A stretch of DNA of 64,000 nucleotides from Sediminispirochaeta smaragdinae DSM 11293. GTDB taxonomy: Bacteria > Spirochaetota > Spirochaetia > DSM-16054 > Sediminispirochaetaceae. The position numbers were made by a program, and so were the translations under genes. This document shows, piece after piece, positions 52,894-62,061 of this stretch. Under the pieces are notes generated by a model that saw nothing but the letters and a program-made list of their open reading frames with translations, made no database searches and had not been told where the DNA came from. The stretch lies in contig NC_014364.1 of NCBI RefSeq assembly GCF_000143985.1, positions 4,476,582 through 4,540,581 on the forward strand. Direction: 5' to 3'. Each line of letters begins with the position of its first letter. Position 1 is the first letter of the stretch.

Positions 52894-54846
52894 TTATTTC
52901 TTGCCCTCGTCAGGGAGCCTGATGAGTTCCTTCAGCCACACCGCCATTTCCCCGGGAGTCCTGTTGCCCCAGCAATAATAGGGAACGGCAACAAATTCGG
53001 TCTTTTCCATGATAAACGAATCGTCTGTCGAATACAATGCAGTGCTGTTTCCGGTCCGGCGGTAGCCGGAGAAGTGGACCGTTACAACACCATTTTCCGC
53101 CCTCTGCTCCTCGGGCCTGTGCGAAGTATCGACGTACACGGCAGACAGAGGCTTCCCGTTGTCCGTCTCTTCTGCACAATATACCTGCGGTCCCCGTTTG
53201 ATCGCTACTTTACCCGCGTCGGCGGCAACGCGGGAATTCGCACGGACGAACACCGGAGGCGCTTCGAACGTTATGCGTATCGATACGGTCTGTACGCCGT
53301 CCAGCGCAATATGGCAGTATCCTCGATGCAGTGTTTTCGCATACGGAATTTCCTGCGATCCAAGAATGACCCGGTAATTACGGGCAAAATGCGGCACACG
53401 GATAGCCAGGGTCCTTATTTCCTTTATCTCCGACATCATCACCTCAATAGTATTTTCCCTCGGATAGTCCGTCTTCACTTCGATATGCGTCCCATCGGGC
53501 AGGTCCGCCGTATTTGAAACGAAGAAGTTGAGGAATACGGTCGCATCTTCAAGGCTGTACACAAATAGCCCCAGTGAAGCAATCGTCCGGGCAATGTTGG
53601 GAGGACAACAGGCTACGCCAAACCACTTTTGCCTGACCGGCTTGACGTGCGCCATGCTTGTATGGCTCATGCATGTCTCGGGAACGACTTCCAGGGGATT
53701 AACGTAGAAAAAGCTCTTGCCGTCCAGAGCAACGCCGGCAAGAACAGTATTGTACAGCGCAAGTTCAGCGACATCGATATAGGAGGCATCCTTATACAGC
53801 CGGGCCAGCCGAATTCCCAACTGCAGCAGTCCTATAGACGCACAGCTTTCGCTGTAGTTGCGTTCGTTAGGTAAATCGTAATCGCACGTAAAGCGTTCCA
53901 GCACCCCTGAGGAACCGATACTGCCGGTCAGATACATGCGTCGTCCGACGATATTATCCCAAATGGTCCCGGCGGCACGCAAAAGCGTTTCGTCCTGTGT
54001 ACGTTCCGCCACATCGACCATTCCGCAGTACAGATACACGGCCCGTACGGCATGCCCCTCGGCGGTCTTCTGTTCTCTGACAGGGAGATGGCTCTGTGAA
54101 TAACGGGGATCATAATCGGCGAATTCGGGAAACTGGTGATGGAAACCCGGCCGTTCTTCTTCCGCAAGGAACCAATTTTTTCCCGAGCCCCGCCTGTCCA
54201 GAAAATATTTCGCTTGCCTGAGATATGCACCGTTTCCCGTCACATCCGCCAGCTTCACAAGCGCCAGCTCAATCTCCGGATGTCCGGGATATCCGTGGAT
54301 CTGCCCATCCCCGTCCCCGAATGTTTGGCAGATGAGATCGGCGAAACGGGTTGCAACGGTGAGTATCATATGCTTGCCCGTTGCGCAATAGTAGGCGACC
54401 GCCGCTTCGATGAGATGTCCGGCACAATACAGTTCATGCCCTTCCATAAGGTTGGACCAGCGCTCATATTCCGGATGCAGAATGACGTACGTATCGAGAT
54501 AGCCGTCGTCGCACTGGGCTTGGGCTATCAATTCCACGACCTTGTCCGCCTGCTGTTCCAAGAACGAATCGCAGCGCTGGGCCAGGATGTAGGAGACACC
54601 TTCGAGCCATTTATAGACATCGGTATCCTGGAAAAGCGCCCCGTAGTAGGCCCCTTCTTTCTCGTGTGCCGCAATTCTGAAGTTTTCAATGCTGTGGCTT
54701 GGCGGGGCTTCGGGAATCTCGTCGTTGATTGCCTTCCACTGGTACGGCAACATTTCATATTGAACAAGGTCCAGGTATCTGGACCAGAATTCGTCGGTGA
54801 TATGTATCTTGTCAAGCGATACGGTTTGTCGGTTTTGCATGGACAT
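52894..54846 (-). CDS. GH127 beta-L-arabinofuranosidase
   Basis: This 650-aa cytoplasmic GH127 protein has the family start QTVSLDKIHITDEFWSRYLDLVQYEMLPYQWKAIND, ENFRIAA, LYCAGHLIEAAVAYYCATG, and the full active-site set: NYSESCASIGLLQLG (Glu and Cys) and WFGVACCPPNIARTIASLG (double Cys, zinc-binding with catalytic thiolate). It should cleave terminal beta-L-arabinofuranosyl residues from imported oligosaccharides. It follows two ABC permease genes with one-base overlap (TAATG). Confidence 0.93.
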   Translation of the reverse strand: MSMQNRQTVSLDKIHITDEFWSRYLDLVQYEMLPYQWKAINDEIPEAPPSHSIENFRIAAHEKEGAYYGALFQDTDVYKWLEGVSYILAQRCDSFLEQQADKVVELIAQAQCDDGYLDTYVILHPEYERWSNLMEGHELYCAGHLIEAAVAYYCATGKHMILTVATRFADLICQTFGDGDGQIHGYPGHPEIELALVKLADVTGNGAYLRQAKYFLDRRGSGKNWFLAEEERPGFHHQFPEFADYDPRYSQSHLPVREQKTAEGHAVRAVYLYCGMVDVAERTQDETLLRAAGTIWDNIVGRRMYLTGSIGSSGVLERFTCDYDLPNERNYSESCASIGLLQLGIRLARLYKDASYIDVAELALYNTVLAGVALDGKSFFYVNPLEVVPETCMSHTSMAHVKPVRQKWFGVACCPPNIARTIASLGLFVYSLEDATVFLNFFVSNTADLPDGTHIEVKTDYPRENTIEVMMSEIKEIRTLAIRVPHFARNYRVILGSQEIPYAKTLHRGYCHIALDGVQTVSIRITFEAPPVFVRANSRVAADAGKVAIKRGPQVYCAEETDNGKPLSAVYVDTSHRPEEQRAENGVVTVHFSGYRRTGNSTALYSTDDSFIMEKTEFVAVPYYCWGNRTPGEMAVWLKELIRLPDEGKK

Positions 54847-55679
54847 TACCCCTTTACGGCACCGGCCGTCATACCTCCGATGATCTTGTCGGTAAGGAAG
54901 GCATAAATAATGATGGTAGGCAGAATCGAAATAACCATTGCCGCAAAAGCATGGGCATAGTTAGCACTGAAGGTGGTAAGGAACGAACGGATGGCGACCT
55001 GGATAGTCCGGGACACATCGCTCTGGCTTAGGAGATTGGCGAACAAGAGTTCGTTCCAGCAGTTTATGATGATGAAAATACATGCCGTAACGATTCCCGG
55101 AACGCTTATCGGCAGCACAATTTTTCGCAGGATCATGTGGGAAGAGGCTCCGTCGATATCGGCAGCTTCAAGAATCGTTTTGGGAATTGAACCCATATAT
55201 CCTTTGATGATCATGAGGCTCTGCGGTAAGTTTATCCCAGCATAGACAAACATGATTCCCATGGCGCTGTCGTACAGCCCGATTTTCGTGATCATAACAT
55301 AATACGGTACCAAAAAAGCATTGGTAGGTATAAACAGTCCGATCGCCAGGAAGGCAGCCACCTTCGTAGCAGCGGGAAAGGCATACATGAATGCATACGA
55401 AGCCAAGACAGAAACGAATGAACAGAGGAATGTCGCACATACAGCTACGACGACGGTATTACCGAAATACAGGAGGATCGGCTGGCTTTTGAATACCGAA
55501 ACGTAATTTTGGAACGACAAGTGCCGGGGTACGGCGAAAGGTTCCCTGAATAATTCTGTATTCGGCCGGAATGACGAGATGATGAGCCAGGCAAACGGAA
55601 GAATCATGATGATGAGGACACAGATAAGGAACAGCGAAAGCAAGACCCTGCTTACCGGAAATATAGTATGTTTTGTCAT
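54846..55679 (-). CDS. CUT1 sugar ABC permease (MalG-like)
   Basis: This 277-aa permease has the EAA loop AADIDGASSHMILRKIVLPISVPGIVTACIF and about six helices. The start at 55679 (MTKHTIF) has AGAGGA and overlaps the stop of the upstream permease by 4 bp; an ATG 57 bp upstream is inside that gene. It forms the channel with the MalF-like protein. No ATPase gene is in the operon, so a shared MsiK-type ATPase must be elsewhere. Confidence 0.93.
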   Translation of the reverse strand: MTKHTIFPVSRVLLSLFLICVLIIMILPFAWLIISSFRPNTELFREPFAVPRHLSFQNYVSVFKSQPILLYFGNTVVVAVCATFLCSFVSVLASYAFMYAFPAATKVAAFLAIGLFIPTNAFLVPYYVMITKIGLYDSAMGIMFVYAGINLPQSLMIIKGYMGSIPKTILEAADIDGASSHMILRKIVLPISVPGIVTACIFIIINCWNELLFANLLSQSDVSRTIQVAIRSFLTTFSANYAHAFAAMVISILPTIIIYAFLTDKIIGGMTAGAVKG

Positions 55680-56542
55680 AGTTCCTCTTCTTTCATGCGT
55701 TTTTGTACCCACAGGATAATTCCCATCACGATGCAACCGAGAATGATGGTCGCGAGACCGCCAACCATTGAGTATCCGTAGCGATTGGACTGCATCATTT
55801 CCCGGTAAATGTATAGCGATAGGTTCATAGTGGAGTTTGCAGGTCCGCCGCCGGTCATAAGAAATGGATATTCGAAGGTCTTCAGGCAGAACGCCAAGTT
55901 AAGCATAAGGTTTGTGATGATGGCGGGACGGACCAGAGGAAGAGAGATATACCAATCCTTCCTCCAGCCCACGGCTCCGTCGATCCTCGCTGCTTCGAAG
56001 ATATCGGGAGAGATGGTGGATAGCTGCGTCATGAAGATGACCATGGTAAGTCCGACATATAAGGCAAAAGGCACTTGGTTGCAAAACAATGCCGTCGCAG
56101 GCTCATTGAGCCAACCGTGCCGGTACGTACCCAGCCCGATAAGCTCAAGGATGCCGTTGATCAAACCGAGATCCACATGATACAGGAAATACCACAGGAA
56201 GGCTATCGCGGTCGTCGATATGATATTCGGGATGAAGAAAGCGAAACGGTATACCTTCCATCCTCTCGGCCTCCTGTCTAGCAGGAAGGCTAGTAAAAGA
56301 CCGAGCGGAACATGAATGAACGTCGCTGTCAGCATCCAAATAATGGTATTGCGTACGGAAATCCTGAATACGGGATCTGCAAGTACCTTACGGTAGTTTC
56401 CGATCCCGACGAATTTCATTGGGGTCAAACCATCCCATTGGAAAAATCCGACGTAGAGCAGATAGACGAACGGGACGATGAAAAATATGACGGTCATACA
56501 TATGGCAGGTAGCAGATAGAGCGTTCTTTGCTTTGTGGTCAT
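55676..56542 (-). CDS. CUT1 sugar ABC permease (MalF-like)
   Basis: This 288-aa permease has MTTKQRTLYLLPAICMTVIFFIVPFVYLLYVGFFQWDG at its start, about six helices, and the EAA loop EAARIDGAVGWRKDWYISLPLVRPAIITNLMLN. ATG 56542 is preferred to the in-frame ATG at 56602, whose extra 20 residues look non-native. A perfect hairpin lies between it and the binding-protein gene. Confidence 0.92.
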   Translation of the reverse strand: MTTKQRTLYLLPAICMTVIFFIVPFVYLLYVGFFQWDGLTPMKFVGIGNYRKVLADPVFRISVRNTIIWMLTATFIHVPLGLLLAFLLDRRPRGWKVYRFAFFIPNIISTTAIAFLWYFLYHVDLGLINGILELIGLGTYRHGWLNEPATALFCNQVPFALYVGLTMVIFMTQLSTISPDIFEAARIDGAVGWRKDWYISLPLVRPAIITNLMLNLAFCLKTFEYPFLMTGGGPANSTMNLSLYIYREMMQSNRYGYSMVGGLATIILGCIVMGIILWVQKRMKEEEL

Positions 56543-56608
56543 AGTGCAAAAGCAATCCTCGTACGTTGCGTGTGCCGTAATAACGGCAGAAAGGAGAAAC
56601 AATGCGTT

Positions 56609-56635
56609 CCCTAGCGAAGGAGGCCTTCGCTAGGG
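56609..56635. terminator. Strong hairpin without T tail between binding-protein and permease genes
   Basis: CCCTAGCGAAG (56609-56619) and CTTCGCTAGGG (56625-56635) are exact complements around five bases. No T run follows on the minus strand. It probably slows decay of the upstream binding-protein message or causes partial termination. Confidence 0.6.
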
Positions 56636-56644
56636 ACATATCGT

Positions 56645-57925
56645 TCATTGATTGTCTTGTGCCAATTGCTGCGCGAATTCCTGTGGAGTGATCATACCAA
56701 GCGCCAGGCTTTCCATCAGCGAAGGAATCTGGGCATTCGCGGCCAGCTTGAGATTCCTCTGGATGTTCACGATACTCTCAGGAGCCGTGGAATTGATGGT
56801 TATATACTGGACCATGAGCGGATCGACATTACCGAGATCAACACCGTCCAAATCGAGATGAGGGGAAAGAAAGACACTACCGTTGAGCGTCAGATCCCTG
56901 GTATTTTCCGCATTGGTGACGAATTTCATAAATTCCACGATGGCTTCCTCTTTCGCCTTATCCGTTTGCGTTGAGGCAGCCCACGGGGTTTGGGCATCGG
57001 TAACCGTAAAACCCGGTTTTACGACGCCGTCGCCGAACGTTGGTGCAGGGGCAATGGCCACATGCCCCTTGATATCGTCGTCAAGAGAGCCTATCAGCCA
57101 CGGGCCGTCTATGACCATAGCAGTCTTCCCGGCAGAAAAATTATTTACGCTGACACTGTAATTCGCCCCGATGGCGTCTCCGGTCGTCATGGCGAAAGCC
57201 TTCGCAAGGTAGGTGGCACCTTTTATCATTGCGGGAGTATTGAGATCGACATCCGTCTTGTTAAAGAATTCCGTTCCTCCAGCGCTTGCCGCAAGGTAGG
57301 AAAGAAGATTCGTCGCATGCCATGCATCGTCCGCTGTATAGAGGGAAATACCCTTCATGCCGTCTTTCCCAAGCTTCTCGAACGCCTTGAACAATTCATC
57401 CCAGGTAGTCGGGAACGATGTATATCCGTCCTTTGCGAACAGATCCTTGTTGTAATAGATAAGGGCACCAGCTTTCTCAAAGGGTATGGAAGTCAGTTTC
57501 CCGTCGATCGTCAACGCCTTGAGGTCTCCCTCATTGAACCGCGATCTCCATGTATCGTCCATGTAGGGGGCGAAATCCATCAATTTACCCGACCGCTGTC
57601 TGGACAGGTCATTCGGATTAAAGTTGTAGTGAAAAATATCCGGAGGATTCCCCGCCGATATCATGGCCTTGATCTTTTCCTGGTAAGCGGGAAAGTCCGG
57701 GTTGATGTCTACGTTGACCTTGATGGACCCGGCATGTTCCTCGTTGAATTTGGCGATGATATCGTTGAGGGCCTTTCCACGCTGGGTGTCAGTACTCCAG
57801 CTGTGGTAGAGACTAATCTCGATGACATTCGCCTTTCCCGACGTCGCCTGTTCTTCCTTGTTTCCCGTTGCAAACAGCGGGAAAAGACAGAGCAGGAACA
57901 TGAGACACAAAATGATCTTTTTCAT
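56645..57925 (-). CDS. Extracellular sugar-binding protein (CUT1)
   Basis: This 426-aa binding protein has a signal peptide ending LFATGNKE. Family stretches include ISLYHSWSTDTQRGKALNDIIAKFNEEH, MISAGNPPDIFHYNFNP, FPTTWDELFKAFEKL and GKTAMVIDGPWLIGSL. It should capture an oligosaccharide with arabinose or a similar sugar for the adjacent permeases. The ATG overlaps the stop of the upstream 689-codon gene (ATGA). Confidence 0.93.
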   Translation of the reverse strand: MKKIILCLMFLLCLFPLFATGNKEEQATSGKANVIEISLYHSWSTDTQRGKALNDIIAKFNEEHAGSIKVNVDINPDFPAYQEKIKAMISAGNPPDIFHYNFNPNDLSRQRSGKLMDFAPYMDDTWRSRFNEGDLKALTIDGKLTSIPFEKAGALIYYNKDLFAKDGYTSFPTTWDELFKAFEKLGKDGMKGISLYTADDAWHATNLLSYLAASAGGTEFFNKTDVDLNTPAMIKGATYLAKAFAMTTGDAIGANYSVSVNNFSAGKTAMVIDGPWLIGSLDDDIKGHVAIAPAPTFGDGVVKPGFTVTDAQTPWAASTQTDKAKEEAIVEFMKFVTNAENTRDLTLNGSVFLSPHLDLDGVDLGNVDPLMVQYITINSTAPESIVNIQRNLKLAANAQIPSLMESLALGMITPQEFAQQLAQDNQ

Positions 57926-59991
57926 TTTTTTCTCCTTTCATCTGCTGCAAGATTCTTGCAGAATTTTTCATAACGGGTAATCCCGTCGATCGTCGCACTG
58001 TATATCCATCCGAGAGAGCCCCAGACGTCTCCCTTTTCGATCAAGTCGTCGTCGCATCCTTCGGGACATATGCCCCAGCCTTCCGGCTGCATGCCGATGC
58101 CTGCGAAGCCGAAAGTGCAGCCGGGATACGAAATGCACTGTGCGGAAGCGCGCACAATTTCATCCGCGGCCTTCAGAAAAATCGGCTCATCCAGTTCACG
58201 GCCCAGATACACCAGTTCCGCCGTATGAAACAGAGCGTAAATGTCCACTACGCCGCCGCCCCATATCGAGTTAATCCCGCCCATCCCGCGCGTCCTGAAC
58301 GTGCAGCGGTCGGTGAATGCCCCCTCCAAGTTTGGTGCATTCCAAGTATAGATCCAGCTCAAAAACTGATAGGCGGCACATCTCGCACCTTCCAGGTAGT
58401 CTTTCCTTTTCGTCAAACGATAACAGGCCACAAGAGCCGCCATGGTATATTGGGCGGCTTCCTTGTCGACAACATTCGGATTATCCATGGTCCCCCCGCG
58501 AAAACATTCGCTTCGCACAGAGGAACGGAGAAGGTGCTCGGCCCCTTTCCCTATGGATGTCCGGAGCGCCCGTGTGTCTTCTCCGTCGGTCTCAAGGAAC
58601 TCACAGAGAGCACACAGGAACGGAAGGGGGATGGGCGTACCGCTCTTCTCCGCACTGCGGTCCGGCTGACTTTTGTCGACTGCAGCGGGAAGGCCGTCGG
58701 GTCCGTAGCCGCGGTACCATGATCCGTCGGTATCCTGTGCGCGAACAAGGAATGCGGCAAAAGCCAGGATACACGCCTTCCAGCGCGGTTTCTCCGTGCC
58801 ATACTGCGCAAAAAGCCGATAGCATCGGAGCAAATCGAAAATCGGTTCAACCATCGTCCTGAGATAATTGCCCTTTTTGTCTGTGTTCCATACGTAATGG
58901 AGCCGCGGGGCATTGGGGTCACCGAATGAGAAAACCGGTTTTTGGGCACTGATATCGTAGAGCGAATAGACCCATCCGGAAGCGACGGTACACCGATCTA
59001 CGAAGAAATCGATCACAACCTCACTGCGTTCCAGCCACTGGGCGGGGTCGGCTTTGGCCAAAAGATATGCAGCATTGAGCTGCCTTCCTGTAAAGCCGTA
59101 CTCCAGTACATGCGAATAGGATGTTTCTGGAATAGTACGGAATGAAGAACCGAAGCCGGAAGGTAGCGATCCGTATCCCTTAGTCGGGTCGAAATGGAAA
59201 AAGAACCCGGCCCCCCTACCTTCCTCGAATGTCCGGTAAGTCTCGGCCAGGGAACGTATTTTATAGGTGACGGCATCCTCCGCCGAAAGGTTCCCCCCGC
59301 AAGGAGAAGGCGTACACTCGAAGCTTCTTGTGTATTCCCGGAAGATCGCTTCAGAATAGGAAGCCGCCTTTTTCGAGGAAAGCGTAAACACAAAAGAAAA
59401 GGTTCTTTGCGCTCCGTTCATCGGATAGAATGCCTCCGGAGCCGAACCGTTCCGATCAAGGGATATGCTGCCTTCCGTTTCCCGATATGGCCAATGAAAC
59501 AGGAACATTCCCTTCTTTGTATACCCAAGCGAGGAAATATCGGTTTCGTGCAGATATTTTGTTGCCCCTTTCCTTCGGTGGGGGCGGCGACAAAAGAGAG
59601 AAACCGAATCCTTGGAAAAGCCGAATGCGGTTCCGTCCGACTGGTGGTATACAAGAACGAACGGTGATGGCAGACGATCTTCGCGGTATTCGGCAGTCTC
59701 CGGCCCCTCTTCTGGTCCGTATTGCAACGACGGAACGCAGACTCTTCCCGCCATGTTTTCAACAGCAGCAGTCATGCTCAGGCGGATCCCCGTACCGATA
59801 TCGCCGGCGGCAACAGGCAGGGAAAAGCGCAGAGACAAAACCGTATCATCCTCTCCTGCAGCTTTGGCTTCAAGGAAGACAGCAGTATCGTAGGCGGCCG
59901 TGTCCCGCACGGTCTTCTGCGCGTCGAGCGTCTGGATAGTTATGGTAACGGAACAGGGGATATTCCCGATCCTTATCTCTTTTCTGATCAT
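57922..59991 (-). CDS. Uncharacterised protein, probable alpha-toroid carbohydrate enzyme
   Basis: I do not recognise this 689-aa protein as a named family. It has no signal peptide. The N-terminal 250 residues are beta-rich; from about residue 290 long helical repeats follow, with SGWVYSLYDIS, YLRTMVEPIFDLLRCYRLFA, DGSWYRGYGPDG, DKEAAQYTMAALVACYRLT and GGINSIWGGGVVDIYALFHTAEL, the style of (alpha/alpha)6 glycosidases or sugar epimerases. It is the first gene of the operon, coupled (ATGA) to the sugar-binding protein and followed by permeases, GH127 and LacI. It is therefore likely to act on the same imported saccharide. The two LacI-like operators lie 20 and 62 bp upstream. Confidence 0.72.
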   Translation of the reverse strand: MIRKEIRIGNIPCSVTITIQTLDAQKTVRDTAAYDTAVFLEAKAAGEDDTVLSLRFSLPVAAGDIGTGIRLSMTAAVENMAGRVCVPSLQYGPEEGPETAEYREDRLPSPFVLVYHQSDGTAFGFSKDSVSLFCRRPHRRKGATKYLHETDISSLGYTKKGMFLFHWPYRETEGSISLDRNGSAPEAFYPMNGAQRTFSFVFTLSSKKAASYSEAIFREYTRSFECTPSPCGGNLSAEDAVTYKIRSLAETYRTFEEGRGAGFFFHFDPTKGYGSLPSGFGSSFRTIPETSYSHVLEYGFTGRQLNAAYLLAKADPAQWLERSEVVIDFFVDRCTVASGWVYSLYDISAQKPVFSFGDPNAPRLHYVWNTDKKGNYLRTMVEPIFDLLRCYRLFAQYGTEKPRWKACILAFAAFLVRAQDTDGSWYRGYGPDGLPAAVDKSQPDRSAEKSGTPIPLPFLCALCEFLETDGEDTRALRTSIGKGAEHLLRSSVRSECFRGGTMDNPNVVDKEAAQYTMAALVACYRLTKRKDYLEGARCAAYQFLSWIYTWNAPNLEGAFTDRCTFRTRGMGGINSIWGGGVVDIYALFHTAELVYLGRELDEPIFLKAADEIVRASAQCISYPGCTFGFAGIGMQPEGWGICPEGCDDDLIEKGDVWGSLGWIYSATIDGITRYEKFCKNLAADERRKK

Positions 59992-60010
59992 TGTATTGAT
60001 ACCATCATGG

Positions 60011-60022
60011 TTTAACGTTAAA
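60011..60022. promoter_or_regulatory. LacI-type operator 1
   Basis: TTTAACGTTAAA is a perfect 12-bp palindrome with the central CG usual for LacI-family sites. It lies 20 bp upstream of the first gene of the carbohydrate operon. Confidence 0.72.
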
Positions 60023-60052
60023 TCAAAATTCCAGAAAATCCTCTATATTTAG

Positions 60053-60064
60053 TTTAACGATAAA
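60053..60064. promoter_or_regulatory. LacI-type operator 2
   Basis: TTTAACGATAAA matches operator 1 except at one position and lies 42 bp further upstream, four helical turns away. Paired sites of this sort suit cooperative repressor binding. Confidence 0.68.
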
Positions 60065-60194
60065 TCATTTAATTTCTTATGTAAACCCTTTTTTCCAGAA
60101 ACCGATATATATAGCCAAATACCAGCAGCTTTGCTATTTCGTCAAATTCTTCATAAGGCCTACTTTCTGCTTCAGTTAAGTTTTGAAAAATATA

Positions 60195-60343
60195 TAGTGT
60201 TCGGAATCCTGGTGGTGCACATGCCGTTTAGCCGGTAGATACCTTTCTTTTCTGCCCTTGCATACGTTTTCCCATGGTTTGGCTTTCAATTGACGAAGAG
60301 AAAAGGAATTGTCTCCTTTTAACCACCAGGATTCCGAACACTA
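60195..60343. mobile_element. 149-bp MITE-like element, copy 2
   Basis: This element has the same length and high visible similarity to the element at 7309-7457. The terminal repeats here are perfect (TAGTGTTCGGAATCCTGGTG and its complement) with TA outside both ends. It sits at the 3' end of the aconitase X pseudogene and extends that frame with meaningless codons. Confidence 0.87.
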
Positions 60344-61407
60344 AGTAAAAAATTTGGAGCCCCCAGCGTATCCCTTGGATTGGCTCTGAAACCTTACTAT
60401 AAAAACCCATTTTCAGTGAATTTGTCGCCATTACCCTATGACCTTGCTTTTGTAAAAGATTCCTGGGCATGTTTCCGAGACAGGTGTCACATACCATTCG
60501 ACCGCCAGCTTCTTCTATGACTTTCACATAGCCCATCTTTTCAGCGAATGATTTTACCTCCCTGGAGGTCAAAACCCAAAGCGCCACTCCGGAATGCACC
60601 TTTTTCCCGGAAAGGAGCTTCGCAATAGCCTCGATTTCGTTAGTTGAGCAATGAGGACAACCGATCAATACGAAGTCGACTTCTTTGGCAGTTGTTTTTG
60701 AAATTAACTCCTCAGTCTCCCGAAGTTCCTTTTCCCCAAACTCATAACGCTCCAAATCCACCGGTTTCTTATTTCAGAAGGCAGCTTCTTCGGTTGGGGC
60801 CTCCGGCGTGACACCCACAACGTGATGAAGAGCAACACTACCCGAAGTCGATGCAGCGGCTCCGAGCAAGCCCAAGTCACCCCACGTCAAAGGAAGCGAC
60901 AGACCTGTCACGGCAGGAATCCTGTCCTGAGCTACCGTACCGACGAAATAGCCCAAGGTTCCATAATCATGACGATCCTTGAGTTTCGCCGTAACCGAGA
61001 TCTTTAATTCCGCGCGGAGATTTCGGTCGGGATGAAGGCCGTACTCGGGTACCCTCCCCACTATGGCGGCAGCCAAAGGAACAGGTTCAGCGTCCCTGTT
61101 TGTTCTGGCACCAAGGACAGAATTCGCGAAACTGATCGCCGAGGATTCAGTCCAGGAAACATGCTGCCCACAAGAGGGGATATTACCCATCACATGCGGG
61201 GTACAGGTACTGGCGACATAAGCTCATAAACATCGCCCCGGCCTTACCTGCAAGAAAGCGTCCTCCTCCTGCATGAGCAGACACGATAGGTATCATCCTG
61301 GCAGCGTCATAGCACTTACCTACGCGAACAAGGATTTCCATCGATTTCCGGACAGCGTTACCGTACTTGCCTTCCAACATCTTCTCTTCTTCTATAGTTA
61401 GATGCAT
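60344..61407 (-). pseudogene. Aconitase X catalytic domain gene, decayed
   Basis: Three pieces fit one aconitase X (AcnX) protein. The N-terminus (61407-61183) is MHLTIEEEKMLEGKYGNAVRKSMEILVRVG. A middle part in another frame reads CTPHVMGNIPSCGQHVSWTESSAISFANSVLGARTNRD. The C-terminal part, VDFVLIGCPHCSTNEIEAIAKLL, is separated from the middle by one in-frame TGA at 60774-60776. About 70 residues are missing at the first junction. A MITE-like element has replaced the 3' end. AcnX enzymes dehydrate cis-3-hydroxyproline or mevalonate-5-phosphate; this copy is dead. Confidence 0.82.
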
Positions 61408-61419
61408 ATGACCTCTTTA

Positions 61420-61806
61420 TTAAGTATTACCGGGTTCTTTTGCATGTGAGTCGTTGAGATGCATATATGCCCATTTAAAAATCTCATAGTAAACAGGCAT
61501 TAAATCTTTTCCTTTATCAGTTAAATAGTATTCAACATGAGGAGGAATTTCATTGTATTGGATTCGATGAATCAGACCATAGGATTCCAATTCGCGTAAT
61601 GTCGCAGCCAACATTGTGTTCGTGATTTCAGGTACTAATTTTTTTATTTCACCGAAGCGCATCCTGCCATGGCACAATAATTCATAAAGAATATGATTCT
61701 TCCATTTGCCCTGCAACATAACAAGAGCCTGAGTAACGGGATGTTCCCGACTAATTTCCGGTAATGTATTCGTCTTAACTGCTTGCAGGAACTCGTCATA
61801 GGTCAT
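61420..61806 (-). CDS. HxlR-family transcriptional regulator
   Basis: This 128-aa winged-helix regulator has LVMLQGKWKNHILYELLCHGRMRFGEIKKLVPEITNTMLAATLRELESYGLIHR, typical of HxlR. The start at 61806 (MTYDEF) is preferred over 61884, which adds 26 non-native residues. It is divergent from the MFS gene and probably represses it. A palindrome at 61891-61905 is a candidate site. Confidence 0.9.
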   Translation of the reverse strand: MTYDEFLQAVKTNTLPEISREHPVTQALVMLQGKWKNHILYELLCHGRMRFGEIKKLVPEITNTMLAATLRELESYGLIHRIQYNEIPPHVEYYLTDKGKDLMPVYYEIFKWAYMHLNDSHAKEPGNT

Positions 61807-61890
61807 AGTAAAACCCCTGTGGCGCTGCTTAGCTTCTTTTACGATACTAAGACAGATTATTTTATATACTTGAATTAAAAACAATTTTTA

Positions 61891-61905
61891 GTATATTTTA
61901 TATAC
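61891..61905. promoter_or_regulatory. Candidate HxlR operator
   Basis: GTATAT-TTT-ATATAC is an inverted repeat in the HxlR/MFS divergent region. TTTATATAC also occurs at 61861, 37 bp away, so two half-sites may be used. Confidence 0.5.
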
Positions 61906-62061
61906 CATAGAAAGTCAATGAGGATCAAAGAGACCCATACAGGTAGTCGTTGCATTTACCGGCGGGCTTCAGAAAAGATGATGATTTTGTATGAAAGGAG
62001 GTCCTTCCGGGTCATGCGAAATTATCAACGAACTTATACATGAAAAGGCGAAGTTTGTTTT

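Noticed and set aside
60774-60776. In-frame TGA in the aconitase X gene as selenocysteine
   Set aside because: The flanking sequence aligns with the family at a position normally occupied by glycine, and the gene has a deletion and another frame change. A nonsense mutation is simpler.
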